A stretch of 21,299 nucleotides of DNA from assembly GCF_039812505.1 (NCBI RefSeq), contig NZ_JBDIAQ010000059.1, forward strand, positions 1 to 21,299, read 5' to 3'. Source of the stretch: Intrasporangium_A sp039812505 (GTDB taxonomy: Bacteria; Actinomycetota; Actinomycetes; Actinomycetales; Dermatophilaceae). Under the pieces are notes generated by a model, which worked only from the letters and a program-made list of their open reading frames with translations, made no database searches and had not been told where the DNA came from. The translations under genes and the position numbers were made by a program. This document shows, piece after piece, positions 15,429-21,299 of the stretch (position 1 is the stretch's first letter; the number at the start of each line of letters is the position of its first letter).

Positions 15429-15594
15429 GGTGGCTCCTCCTGCGGTGCCGGGTGCTCGATGGGCCGGCGAGGGCCGGTCCCGTCCGACCACCTTCGTGCC
15501 CGCCGGCGCCGGGCGCGAGACGGGCCGTGCAGGCTGTGCACGACGCGGCGCGTCGGCCCGGGGCTGGGGACAAGGGCCGCGGCCAAGGCGCCGC

Positions 15595-15610
15595 GACCCG
15601 GGGCCGGGTC
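15595..15610 (-). terminator. Small hairpin over the stop of the second GTPase gene
   Basis: GACCCG (15595-15600) pairs with CGGGTC (15605-15610) around GGGC. It overlaps the stop codon. It is short and without a T tract, so terminator function is only possible. Confidence 0.25.
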
Positions 15611-17294
15611 AGCCCCCGGCCTGCTCGAGGCTCTCGCGCGTGCTCCGGTGCCGGGCGAGCACCTCGCGGACCGGCGCGACCACCCGCTCGTCGGTCACGG
15701 CCGCGACGGCCTCCTGCAGCCGTCGGCCGACCACCGCCCGGCGGTGCCGGGCCCCGACCCTGGCCCACCACCCGGACAGCGCACCGAGCCCGAGCCCGAG
15801 CAGCAGACCCGGCACGAGGAGCAGGGCGGGCACCGGAGCGATGCCGACCGTGGGCGTGTCCGGGCTGGGCAGCTGCAGGAAACCCAGTACGAAGAGCACG
15901 ACCAGCCAGAGCAGCCCCGCCACCGCGGCGACCCCGAGCAGCCACTGCACGACGTTGACCACGTGCCACCACAGCGGCCGGCGGGCCCGCAGCGGGGTGG
16001 CCACCACAGCCTGGTCGAGCGCGTCCGGCAGCGCGCCCCCTTCGCCGGTGGCGGCGTCCTCGACGGCCTGCTCCCACCGGTAGGGCAGCCCGTGCGCGGC
16101 CGCACGCACGAACGACCGCGTCGCCACCTCGACGGCGGAGACCGTCGAGGCGCCCGGTGCCGGGATCGACGACCGGCCGAGCACCGCGCGCACGTCCCGA
16201 CCCTTGACGGCGACCGGGATCGGCGGACGACGGCCGGCCTGGTCTAGCCGGAGCCGGCGCAGCGGGTCGGCGGCGAACCCCCGGGTCCACCGGGCGAACA
16301 GCCAGCCGGTGTGCGCGAACGCCTCTCGTCGGTAGTCCCGCGCCACGGCCTCGAGGACGACCGGCACGCCCGCGGACCTGGCCAGTGCGGCGTCCAGGTC
16401 AGCATGCGTCAGCCGCCCCACGTCCGCCTCCGAGTCCGCGACGTCCGCACGCAGCCGGGCCGCGCAGGACTGCACGTCACCGGCGAGCCGGCGGCGCGAG
16501 GCGACGTGCCCCGCCACCGCGTGTGCGAGCCGCTCCCGGAGCGCGCCGACCCCATCGCCGGTGCGCGCCGAGGTCGTCACCACCTCCGCACCGGGCACAC
16601 CGTCGGCCGCGAGCAGCCGCTCGAGGTCGCGACGGCAGGCCGGGACGTCGCCGCGCGCCAGCCGGTCGCACTGGTTGAGCACCACGAGGGTGACCGCCTC
16701 GTGGGCCGCCTGCAACCTGATGAAGTCGTCGTGCAGCCGGGCGTCGGCGTACTTCTGCGGGTCGGTCACCCACACGAAGACGTCGACCAGCTCGAGCACC
16801 CGCTCCGCCTCGCGACGGTGGTCCAGCACCCGTGAGTCGAAGTCGGGCAGGTCGAGCAGCACGAGCCCGTCGAGCGGGTCTGCGCCGTCCGCCTCGCCGG
16901 GCACCGGCCCGGGGCCGGTGACGACGTGTCGGGCGTCGACCTCGAGCCAGTCGAGCAGCTCGCCCGCCTCGGCAGGCCCGAAGATCGCGGCCGTCGGTCG
17001 CGAGGTGGTCGGGCGCCGAGCCCCGATCCGGGCGACGTCCGCGCCGACGAGCACGTTGAACAGCGACGACTTGCCGCTTCCCGTGGCGCCGGCGAGCGCG
17101 ACGACGGTGTGGTCGCCGGCGATGGTCGTGCGGGCCTCGACCTTGTCGATGACCCGTCGGGCCGCGTCCGCGGCCTCCGGGTCGAGCTCGCCGCCGCCGC
17201 TGACCAGGGCGAGGCTGAGCGCCGTGACGCGGGCCAGCAGCCGGTCGGTGCTGACCGGCGTCATCGGGTCCGGTCCCGTGAGCATCGGGCTCAT
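15609..17294 (-). CDS. Membrane-anchored GTPase, dynamin/YfjP-like (second of pair)
   Basis: Predicted 561-residue GTPase with an N-terminal G domain and C-terminal membrane anchor. P-loop GATGSGKSS is at 69-77, the G2 region is RPTTSRPT (94-101), G3 is DLPDFDS (148-154) and G4 is NQCD (207-210). The C-terminal third has two hydrophobic stretches, WLLGVAAVAGLLWLVVLFVLG and ALLLVPGLLLGLGLGALSGW, followed by a charged helix ending in QAGG. The start ATG at 17294 overlaps the stop of the preceding GTPase gene (ATGA). Internal ATGs at 17285 and 17264 are possible alternatives. Adjacent dynamin-like GTPase genes are known in actinobacteria (the DynA/DynB pair of Streptomyces septation), but orthology is not shown here. 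Confidence 0.88.
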   Translation of the reverse strand: MSPMLTGPDPMTPVSTDRLLARVTALSLALVSGGGELDPEAADAARRVIDKVEARTTIAGDHTVVALAGATGSGKSSLFNVLVGADVARIGARRPTTSRPTAAIFGPAEAGELLDWLEVDARHVVTGPGPVPGEADGADPLDGLVLLDLPDFDSRVLDHRREAERVLELVDVFVWVTDPQKYADARLHDDFIRLQAAHEAVTLVVLNQCDRLARGDVPACRRDLERLLAADGVPGAEVVTTSARTGDGVGALRERLAHAVAGHVASRRRLAGDVQSCAARLRADVADSEADVGRLTHADLDAALARSAGVPVVLEAVARDYRREAFAHTGWLFARWTRGFAADPLRRLRLDQAGRRPPIPVAVKGRDVRAVLGRSSIPAPGASTVSAVEVATRSFVRAAAHGLPYRWEQAVEDAATGEGGALPDALDQAVVATPLRARRPLWWHVVNVVQWLLGVAAVAGLLWLVVLFVLGFLQLPSPDTPTVGIAPVPALLLVPGLLLGLGLGALSGWWARVGARHRRAVVGRRLQEAVAAVTDERVVAPVREVLARHRSTRESLEQAGG

Positions 17295-19000
17295 CGCGCC
17301 GCCCGTACAGCCGCGGCGGCGGTCTCGAGGGCGCGTCCGTCGCCGGCCTCGACGTACACCGCGCCCACTGCTGCTTCGTACCTGCCCAGCTCGGCGGCAT
17401 ACAGCGCCGCGACCCGTGCCTCGAGCTGCTGACGCGCCTTCTTCGACAGCTCGCGCACGGCCTGGTCGCCGAAGACCGCCTCGAGCAGCTTCTGCCCGAC
17501 CACGGCCGTGCCGCCGGCGATCCCGACCTCCGCGCCGGTGATCCCCGCCGTGCCGGCGAAGGTGACGAGCATCAGCACGACACCGAGGCCGTTGACGCCG
17601 TAGGCCATGATCCGGGCGGTCGTGCGCCGGTCGCGGCCCTCGTGACGGACCATCTCGAGGATGTCGCCCTGCCAGTCGCGTACGAGACGCTGGACCCGCG
17701 CGTCGGTCCCCGCGCCGGACCGCAGGAGGGTCGGGTCGGCGGCGAGCAGCTGGTCGCCGCCGGGCAGCGTGCGCCACCGGCGGGCGGTCGCCGTGGCGGC
17801 GAGCTCGGCGCGGTTGGCCACGAGCGACTCGACACCCGACTGGAGCGCGGCTCCCAGGTCGTCGGCGCGGGCCGGCTCGCCCTTGACGAAGGCGGTGATG
17901 CGGTCGCGCAGCCGCGACACGGCCGACTCGATCTGGCGGAACAGCTCGCCGGTGCCGACGAACTCCTGCCACCGTGCCAGGACCTCCCCACGCAGCAGGG
18001 TGCCGTCGCGCATGCCGGCCCGCACATGGGCGAGGGCCTCGTCGTATGCCGCCCGTCCGGCCTCGCGCAGGTCGCGCGCGGCCACGTCCTGCCGGGCCAG
18101 CGCCCGGCCGAGCTCGCCCGCGCGGGCGTCGAGTGACGTGAGTGCCCCGGTGAGGGTGTGCCGGACCACCTCGGCGCGGGCCTGCGCGTCGCCCGCGAGG
18201 GCCTGCAGCCAGTCGTGCAGCGGGGCGATCTGCTCCGGGGGCAACAGCCCCCGGGCCAGCCGGCTCTCGACGATGGTGAACAGCGGTGCCTCGCCCAACC
18301 CCTGCTCGCGGAGCATCCCGGACAGGTGCGGGCCGATCTCGCCGACCGCCTCGGTGGGCACTCGGTCGAGCACGACGGCGACCGACGTGCCACGGTCGGC
18401 CGCCTCGCGGAGCAGCTCCCACGGCACGGCGTCGGCGTACCGGGCCGCGGTCGTGACGAAGACCCAGAGGTCGGCGGCCGCGAGCAGCTGGGCCGCCAGA
18501 TCTCGGTTGGACTCGACGACACTGTCGATGTCCGGCGCGTCCAGCAGGGCCATCCCGGCGCCCACCGCCTCGGTGGCGACCAGGCGGACCGCGCCGGTGG
18601 CCTCCGTGTCGTGCGGGGCACCGGTCACCCGGGCCAGCCCGGGCAGGATGCGCTGGTCGGTGAACCAGCGCGCATCACCGGGGTGGTGGATCAGCACGGG
18701 CGAGCGGGTCGTCGGGCGCAGCACACCGGGCTGGGTGACCTCGTGGCCCACCAGCGAGTTGGCCAGCGTCGACTTGCCTGCACCGGTCGAGCCGCCCACG
18801 ACGACCAGCAGCGGCGCGTCGAGCGAGGCCAGCCGGGGGATGACGTAGTCGTCGAGCTGGTCGAGCAGGCGGCGACGTGCCGTACGGTCACCTCCGACCC
18901 CGGGCAGCTCGAAGGGCAGTCGGGTCGCGTCGACCGCAGCACGCAGCCGGGTCACCGCCTCCAGCAGTGCCCCCGCTCCGGCCTCGGGACCCGCCCGCAC
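17291..19000 (-). CDS. Membrane-anchored dynamin-like GTPase (first of pair)
   Basis: Predicted 569-residue GTPase. P-loop GGSTGAGKS is at 69-77, followed by a G2 region LRPTTRSPV and G3 DAPDIDS. The expected G4 NKxD is absent: the equivalent strand reads VAVVLDRVPTEA. A long helical middle follows. Two closely spaced hydrophobic helices run from about 466 to 505 (GLGVVLMLVTFAG and the glycine-rich segment after it), and then comes an alpha-helical tail. I prefer the GTG at 19000, preceded by AAGGA 8 nt upstream, over the frame-open 19045. It overlaps the next GTPase by ATGA, so the two are translated together and may work as a heteromer in membrane remodelling. That last step is inference. 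tRNA-Arg lies 154 nt upstream. Confidence 0.87.
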   Translation of the reverse strand: MRAGPEAGAGALLEAVTRLRAAVDATRLPFELPGVGGDRTARRRLLDQLDDYVIPRLASLDAPLLVVVGGSTGAGKSTLANSLVGHEVTQPGVLRPTTRSPVLIHHPGDARWFTDQRILPGLARVTGAPHDTEATGAVRLVATEAVGAGMALLDAPDIDSVVESNRDLAAQLLAAADLWVFVTTAARYADAVPWELLREAADRGTSVAVVLDRVPTEAVGEIGPHLSGMLREQGLGEAPLFTIVESRLARGLLPPEQIAPLHDWLQALAGDAQARAEVVRHTLTGALTSLDARAGELGRALARQDVAARDLREAGRAAYDEALAHVRAGMRDGTLLRGEVLARWQEFVGTGELFRQIESAVSRLRDRITAFVKGEPARADDLGAALQSGVESLVANRAELAATATARRWRTLPGGDQLLAADPTLLRSGAGTDARVQRLVRDWQGDILEMVRHEGRDRRTTARIMAYGVNGLGVVLMLVTFAGTAGITGAEVGIAGGTAVVGQKLLEAVFGDQAVRELSKKARQQLEARVAALYAAELGRYEAAVGAVYVEAGDGRALETAAAAVRAAR

Positions 19001-19068
19001 AGCGGCAATCCTTCCGCGTCCGGGCCTCCCCGACCAAGCCCTCACCTGCGCGTGTCGCCGCAGAGCCG

Positions 19069-19088
19069 GTCCGGGCCCGGCCCCGGAC
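19069..19088 (-). terminator. Second hairpin downstream of tRNA-Arg
   Basis: GTCCGGG (19069-19075) pairs with CCCGGAC (19082-19088) around a 6-nt loop. It follows the 10-bp hairpin in the direction of tRNA-Arg transcription and lies before the ribosome site of the first GTPase gene. Confidence 0.35.
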
Positions 19089-19098
19089 GCTGTCCTCG

Positions 19099-19137
19099 GT
19101 CCGAGCGGCGGAGGGTGAGCGGCATACCCGCTCGGAC
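19099..19137 (-). terminator. 10-bp hairpin downstream of tRNA-Arg
   Basis: GTCCGAGCGG (19099-19108) is the exact reverse complement of CCGCTCGGAC (19128-19137), with a 19-nt loop. It begins 18 nt past the tRNA 3' end. It is probably the tRNA-Arg terminator or a processing stem. No T tract follows. Confidence 0.45.
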
Positions 19138-19154
19138 GGCACGCAGGGTGGCGG

Positions 19155-19227
19155 CGCCCCCGGCAGGACTCGAACCTGCGACCAAGAGATTAGAAGGCTC
19201 TTGCTCTATCCACTGAGCTACAGGGGC
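19155..19227 (-). tRNA. tRNA-Arg (anticodon UCU)
   Basis: A 73-nt cloverleaf on the minus strand. The acceptor GCCCCTG pairs with CGGGGGC (one G-U), with discriminator G. The D stem is GCTC/GAGC, the anticodon loop CTTCTAA with anticodon TCT, and the T arm GCAGG-TTCGAGT-CCTGC. The anticodon stem AGAGC/TCTCT has a C-U mismatch next to the loop, partly balanced by pairing of A26 with T44. CCA is not encoded. It reads AGA, a rare codon in this GC-rich genome. Confidence 0.96.
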
Positions 19228-19247
19228 CGGTGCGTGGACGCGCACCC

Positions 19248-19253
19248 AGCATA
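19248..19253 (-). promoter_or_regulatory. Putative -10 element of tRNA-Arg
   Basis: TATGCT on the minus strand matches TANNNT and lies 20 nt before the tRNA 5' end. The -35 region would fall over the end of the PrsW gene. No good -35 hexamer is visible. Confidence 0.5.
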
Positions 19254-19272
19254 GGCGCGCCGCTGACCCGGA

Positions 19273-20445
19273 TCAGGTCACCGGCGACCCGACGAACGCG
19301 CGGCGGTGCTCGGTGATCGCCTCGAGCAGGTCGAGCTCGCGCTGCTGGGCTCCGGCACCGGCCTTGCCCTGCACGAGCCGCCAGCGCAGCAGGGCAAGGT
19401 CGCTCGCGCTGTCCTGGAATGCTGCCATCGAACGCTTCGCCGCGGCACCGCCGTGCCGGCGGGCCCAGCGCCGGGCCTGCTTGCGGTCACGCAGGTGCGA
19501 CAGCATCGCCACCTCACCGTGGGTGAGCCACCCCGCGTCGGCATACGGCGAGAGGTACCGGCCGATCAGCCGGCCCTCGCGGTGGCGGAGCCAGACGACG
19601 AAGCCGACGAACGCGAGAAAGAGCGGCACCTGGATGCTGACATAGGCGACCATGAAACCCTGCAGGCCGGCCAGGCTCGTCAGGTTCCAGATGCCGTGCA
19701 GGATGACCGCGCAGAGCCACCCGCCGAGGGCGGCGACGACGCGCCGGACCGGCTGCCGGGCGGTCACGGCGATGCCCAGACCGATGCCGGTGCAGGCCGT
19801 GAAGAGCGAGTGCGCGAACGGGCTCATCAGCCCCCGCGCCACGAAGGTCGCCGAGAGCGCCTCCGGCCCACCGGCGGTGAACGCCTGCCCGAGGTAGAGG
19901 ATGTTCTCGGTGAAGGCGAACCCGGCCCCGATGATGCCCGCGTAGACGACCCCGTCGACGACGCCGTCGAACTCGCGCCTGCGCAAGAGGTAGACCACCA
20001 CGATGCCCAGGCCCTTGAGGGTCTCCTCCACGACCGGCGCCACGTACACCGCCCCGGTCGCCATCGGGTCGGTCCAGTCCGCCCGGGCGAGGGCCAGCAC
20101 GCTCATGGTGTTCAGGACGTAGGCGCCGGCGACCGCGACGACGGCACCCCAGAGGAAGGCCAGCAGCTGCAGGCGCAGTGGTTCGGCCTCCCACCGGTCC
20201 AGCCAGAGGTAGGTCGGCACCACGATGCACACCGGGATGAGTGCGTACAGGCCGGCGAGCAGGGCGGCTCGCGCCGACAGGGCGCTGTCGATGACGACGA
20301 ACAGCAGGAGCAGGCCGGCCAGGAACGCGACGGCGACGACGCCGATCGTGATGGCCGCCCGCAGGGCTGGTCGTCGGGACGGGTTGGGGGCCCGGCTCCA
20401 TACCGTGTCGGGCCGGTCCGGCAGCGGCCCGGTCCCGGAGGTCAT
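19273..20445 (-). CDS. PrsW family intramembrane metalloprotease
   Basis: Polytopic membrane protein of 390 residues with about eight hydrophobic segments, belonging to the PrsW family (M82; CPBP-related). Conserved polar motifs inside the membrane are VVEETLKG (Glu140, Glu141), FAFTENILYLG (Glu180), FAHSLFTACTG (His212) and ILHGIWNLTS (His250). These match the family's metal-binding pattern. In Bacillus PrsW cleaves an anti-sigma factor. The target here is unknown, and no anti-sigma gene is adjacent. The hydrophilic C-terminus (about 100 residues) is basic and helical. The ATG at 20445 has no ribosome site, but TACCCT stands 7 nt before it, so the mRNA may be leaderless. It is divergent from orn. 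Confidence 0.9.
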   Translation of the reverse strand: MTSGTGPLPDRPDTVWSRAPNPSRRPALRAAITIGVVAVAFLAGLLLLFVVIDSALSARAALLAGLYALIPVCIVVPTYLWLDRWEAEPLRLQLLAFLWGAVVAVAGAYVLNTMSVLALARADWTDPMATGAVYVAPVVEETLKGLGIVVVYLLRRREFDGVVDGVVYAGIIGAGFAFTENILYLGQAFTAGGPEALSATFVARGLMSPFAHSLFTACTGIGLGIAVTARQPVRRVVAALGGWLCAVILHGIWNLTSLAGLQGFMVAYVSIQVPLFLAFVGFVVWLRHREGRLIGRYLSPYADAGWLTHGEVAMLSHLRDRKQARRWARRHGGAAAKRSMAAFQDSASDLALLRWRLVQGKAGAGAQQRELDLLEAITEHRRAFVGSPVT

Positions 20446-20452
20446 GCCGAGC

Positions 20453-20458
20453 AGGGTA
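20453..20458 (-). promoter_or_regulatory. Putative -10 element for leaderless PrsW-family gene
   Basis: TACCCT on the minus strand matches TANNNT and ends 7 nt before the ATG. It shares a 40-bp gap with the oppositely directed orn promoter. Confidence 0.5.
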
Positions 20459-20473
20459 GTGCAGCCGGCTCTA

Positions 20474-20479
20474 TAGGGT
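20474..20479 (+). promoter_or_regulatory. Putative -10 element for leaderless orn
   Basis: TAGGGT (or the overlapping TATAGG) ends 6 nt before the GTG start of orn. The -10 boxes of the two divergent genes are about 15 bp apart, so polymerase could hardly occupy both at once. Confidence 0.5.
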
Positions 20480-20485
20480 GGTGCG

Positions 20486-21121
20486 GTGAGCGACACCAAC
20501 CACCGCGCCGTCACCGACCGCATCGTCTGGATCGACTGCGAGATGACCGGACTGGACCTGCGTACCGACGCCCTGATCGAGGTGGCCGCGCTCGTGACCG
20601 ACTTCGAGCTCAACCAGCTCGGTGACGAGGTGGACGTCGTCATCCGGCCACCGGCCGAGACCCTGGCCGCGATGGACGACTTCGTGCGCGACATGCACCG
20701 CACCTCCGGCCTGCTCAGCGAGCTCGACGACGGGGTGAGCCTGCAGGAGGCGCAGGCCAGGGTCCTGGAGTGCGTGCGCGCCCAGGTCCCGGAGCCGCGT
20801 CGCGCGCCGCTGGGCGGCAACACGGTCGGTACCGACCGGGGCTTCCTCGCCCGCGACATGCCGGAGCTGGAGGGACACCTGCACTATCGCGTCATCGACG
20901 TCTCCTCCATCAAGGAGCTCTCGCGACGCTGGTACCCACGGGTGTACTACAACGCCCCGAAGAAGGCGGGCGGGCACCGCGCCCTCGCCGACATCCAGGA
21001 GTCGATCGCCGAGCTGCGCTACTACCGGGCCGCGGTCTTCGTGCCGGAGCCGGGCCCGGACACCCCGACGGTGAAGGGGCTCGCCGAGCGGTTCACCGTC
21101 ACCCCGCGCGCCGGCGCCTGA
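20486..21121 (+). CDS. orn: Oligoribonuclease Orn
   Basis: 3'-5' exoribonuclease that degrades di- to oligoribonucleotides, including pGpG from cyclic-di-GMP turnover. It has 211 residues. The DEDDh residues are all visible: Asp and Glu in WIDCEMTGLD (about 15-24), Asp in GGNTVGTDRGFLARDMP, and His/Asp in KKAGGHRALADI. A C-terminal extension of about 25 residues goes beyond the usual end. The GTG start fits the family N-terminus and an adjacent -10 indicates a leaderless transcript. A hairpin overlaps the stop codon, and tRNA-His follows about 100 nt downstream. Confidence 0.96.
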   Translation: MSDTNHRAVTDRIVWIDCEMTGLDLRTDALIEVAALVTDFELNQLGDEVDVVIRPPAETLAAMDDFVRDMHRTSGLLSELDDGVSLQEAQARVLECVRAQVPEPRRAPLGGNTVGTDRGFLARDMPELEGHLHYRVIDVSSIKELSRRWYPRVYYNAPKKAGGHRALADIQESIAELRYYRAAVFVPEPGPDTPTVKGLAERFTVTPRAGA

Positions 21122-21140
21122 CCGCCGGGCCGGGGCGGTC
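21120..21140 (+). terminator. Hairpin overlapping the orn stop codon
   Basis: GACCGCC (21120-21126) pairs with GGCGGTC (21134-21140) around a 7-nt GC loop. The stem begins within the orn TGA. It could terminate orn or protect its 3' end. No T tract is present. Confidence 0.4.
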
Positions 21141-21162
21141 ACGAGCACTGCACGGGAACAGG

Positions 21163-21168
21163 TACGAT
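21163..21168 (+). promoter_or_regulatory. Possible -10 element of tRNA-His
   Basis: TACGAT matches TANNNT and lies 55 nt before the tRNA. The leader would contain a small stem, CGGGGC (21185-21190) with GCCCCG (21194-21199). No clear -35 is visible. Confidence 0.35.
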
Positions 21169-21223
21169 TGGCGACGCCGACTCTCGGGGCTGGGCCCCGT
21201 CCGGCGCGTCCGCGAGACGCATG

Positions 21224-21299
21224 GTGGGTGTAGCTCAGCTGGTAGAGCACCTGGTTGTGGTCCAGGGGGTCGCGGGTTCGAGTCCCGTCACTCACCCCA
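21224..21299 (+). tRNA. tRNA-His (anticodon GUG)
   Basis: A complete 76-nt tRNA including an encoded CCA, ending on the last base of the window. The acceptor GTGGGTG pairs with CACTCAC. The D stem is GCTC/GAGC, the anticodon stem CCTGG/CCAGG with loop TTGTGGT (anticodon GTG), and the T arm GCGGG-TTCGAGT-CCCGT. The base before it (G at 21223) can serve as the tRNA-His-specific G-1 opposite C73. CCA is encoded here but not in the tRNA-Arg of this window. Confidence 0.97.

Noticed and set aside
12723..16247. Very long plus-strand open frame (over 1,100 codons) across ettA, ssb and the second GTPase
   Set aside because: It is antisense to three genes with clear domains. Its translation is low-complexity Arg/Val/Gly/Asp-rich, as expected of a GC-rich shadow frame.
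15609..18422. A 937-codon version of the second GTPase
   Set aside because: The frame stays open through the upstream GTPase gene, but that stretch has no domain. The ATGA junction at 17294-17291 gives the natural start.
19042..19245. Minus-strand frame beginning MRVHAPAPVAQWIEQ
   Set aside because: It translates tRNA-Arg itself, another common false ORF.
20471..21295. Minus-strand frame beginning MSDGTRTRDPLDHN
   Set aside because: The N-terminal part is the antisense translation of tRNA-His, a well-known source of false proteins. The remainder is antisense to orn.

Overview
The window is chromosomal DNA from a high-GC actinobacterium. Signs of this are the very GC-rich third codon positions, frequent GTG starts, GGAGG-type ribosome sites alongside apparently leaderless genes, an EttA-type ABC-F protein, an F420-type luciferase-like oxidoreductase, oligoribonuclease, and the gene order ftsY - amt - glnK - glnD - ffh. 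That order is a familiar actinobacterial block. A Micrococcales / Intrasporangiaceae-like host is my guess, not something the sequence proves.

Layout. Positions 1-166 lie downstream of ffh and carry an 86-bp-period repeat with internal inverted repeats. Positions 167-7785 (all minus strand) hold the co-translational targeting and nitrogen-signalling block: FtsY (SRP receptor), Amt (ammonium channel), GlnK (PII), GlnD (PII-modifying enzyme) and Ffh (SRP GTPase). amt/glnK overlap by 4 nt and glnK/glnD are 9 nt apart, so these three form a translationally linked operon. A 350-bp gap with two hairpins separates glnD from ffh, which has its own leaderless-type promoter. A small membrane protein lies upstream of ftsY. 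Divergent from it is a secreted protein made of three cell-wall-binding type 2 repeats (8225-9280).

Positions 9389-12987 hold accessory metabolic genes: an SDR oxidoreductase and a divergent 2H phosphoesterase (2'-5' RNA ligase-like), then an F420-type oxidoreductase divergent from a CorA metal transporter. Positions 13017-19000 (minus) hold EttA, an SSB paralogue with an atypical C-terminus, and a pair of membrane-anchored dynamin/YfjP-like GTPases joined by an ATGA overlap. tRNA-Arg(UCU) follows at 19155-19227. A PrsW-type membrane protease and the oligoribonuclease gene diverge from a 40-bp promoter region, and tRNA-His(GUG) ends exactly at the right edge.

Most of the window is housekeeping DNA. 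I do not see a defence island, CRISPR array, insertion sequence, prophage or biosynthetic cluster. The best candidates for a second look are the paired GTPases, where one partner lacks a recognisable G4 motif; the SSB paralogue without the usual acidic tip; the left-edge repeat; and the recurring -10 hexamers placed 6-7 nt before start codons.
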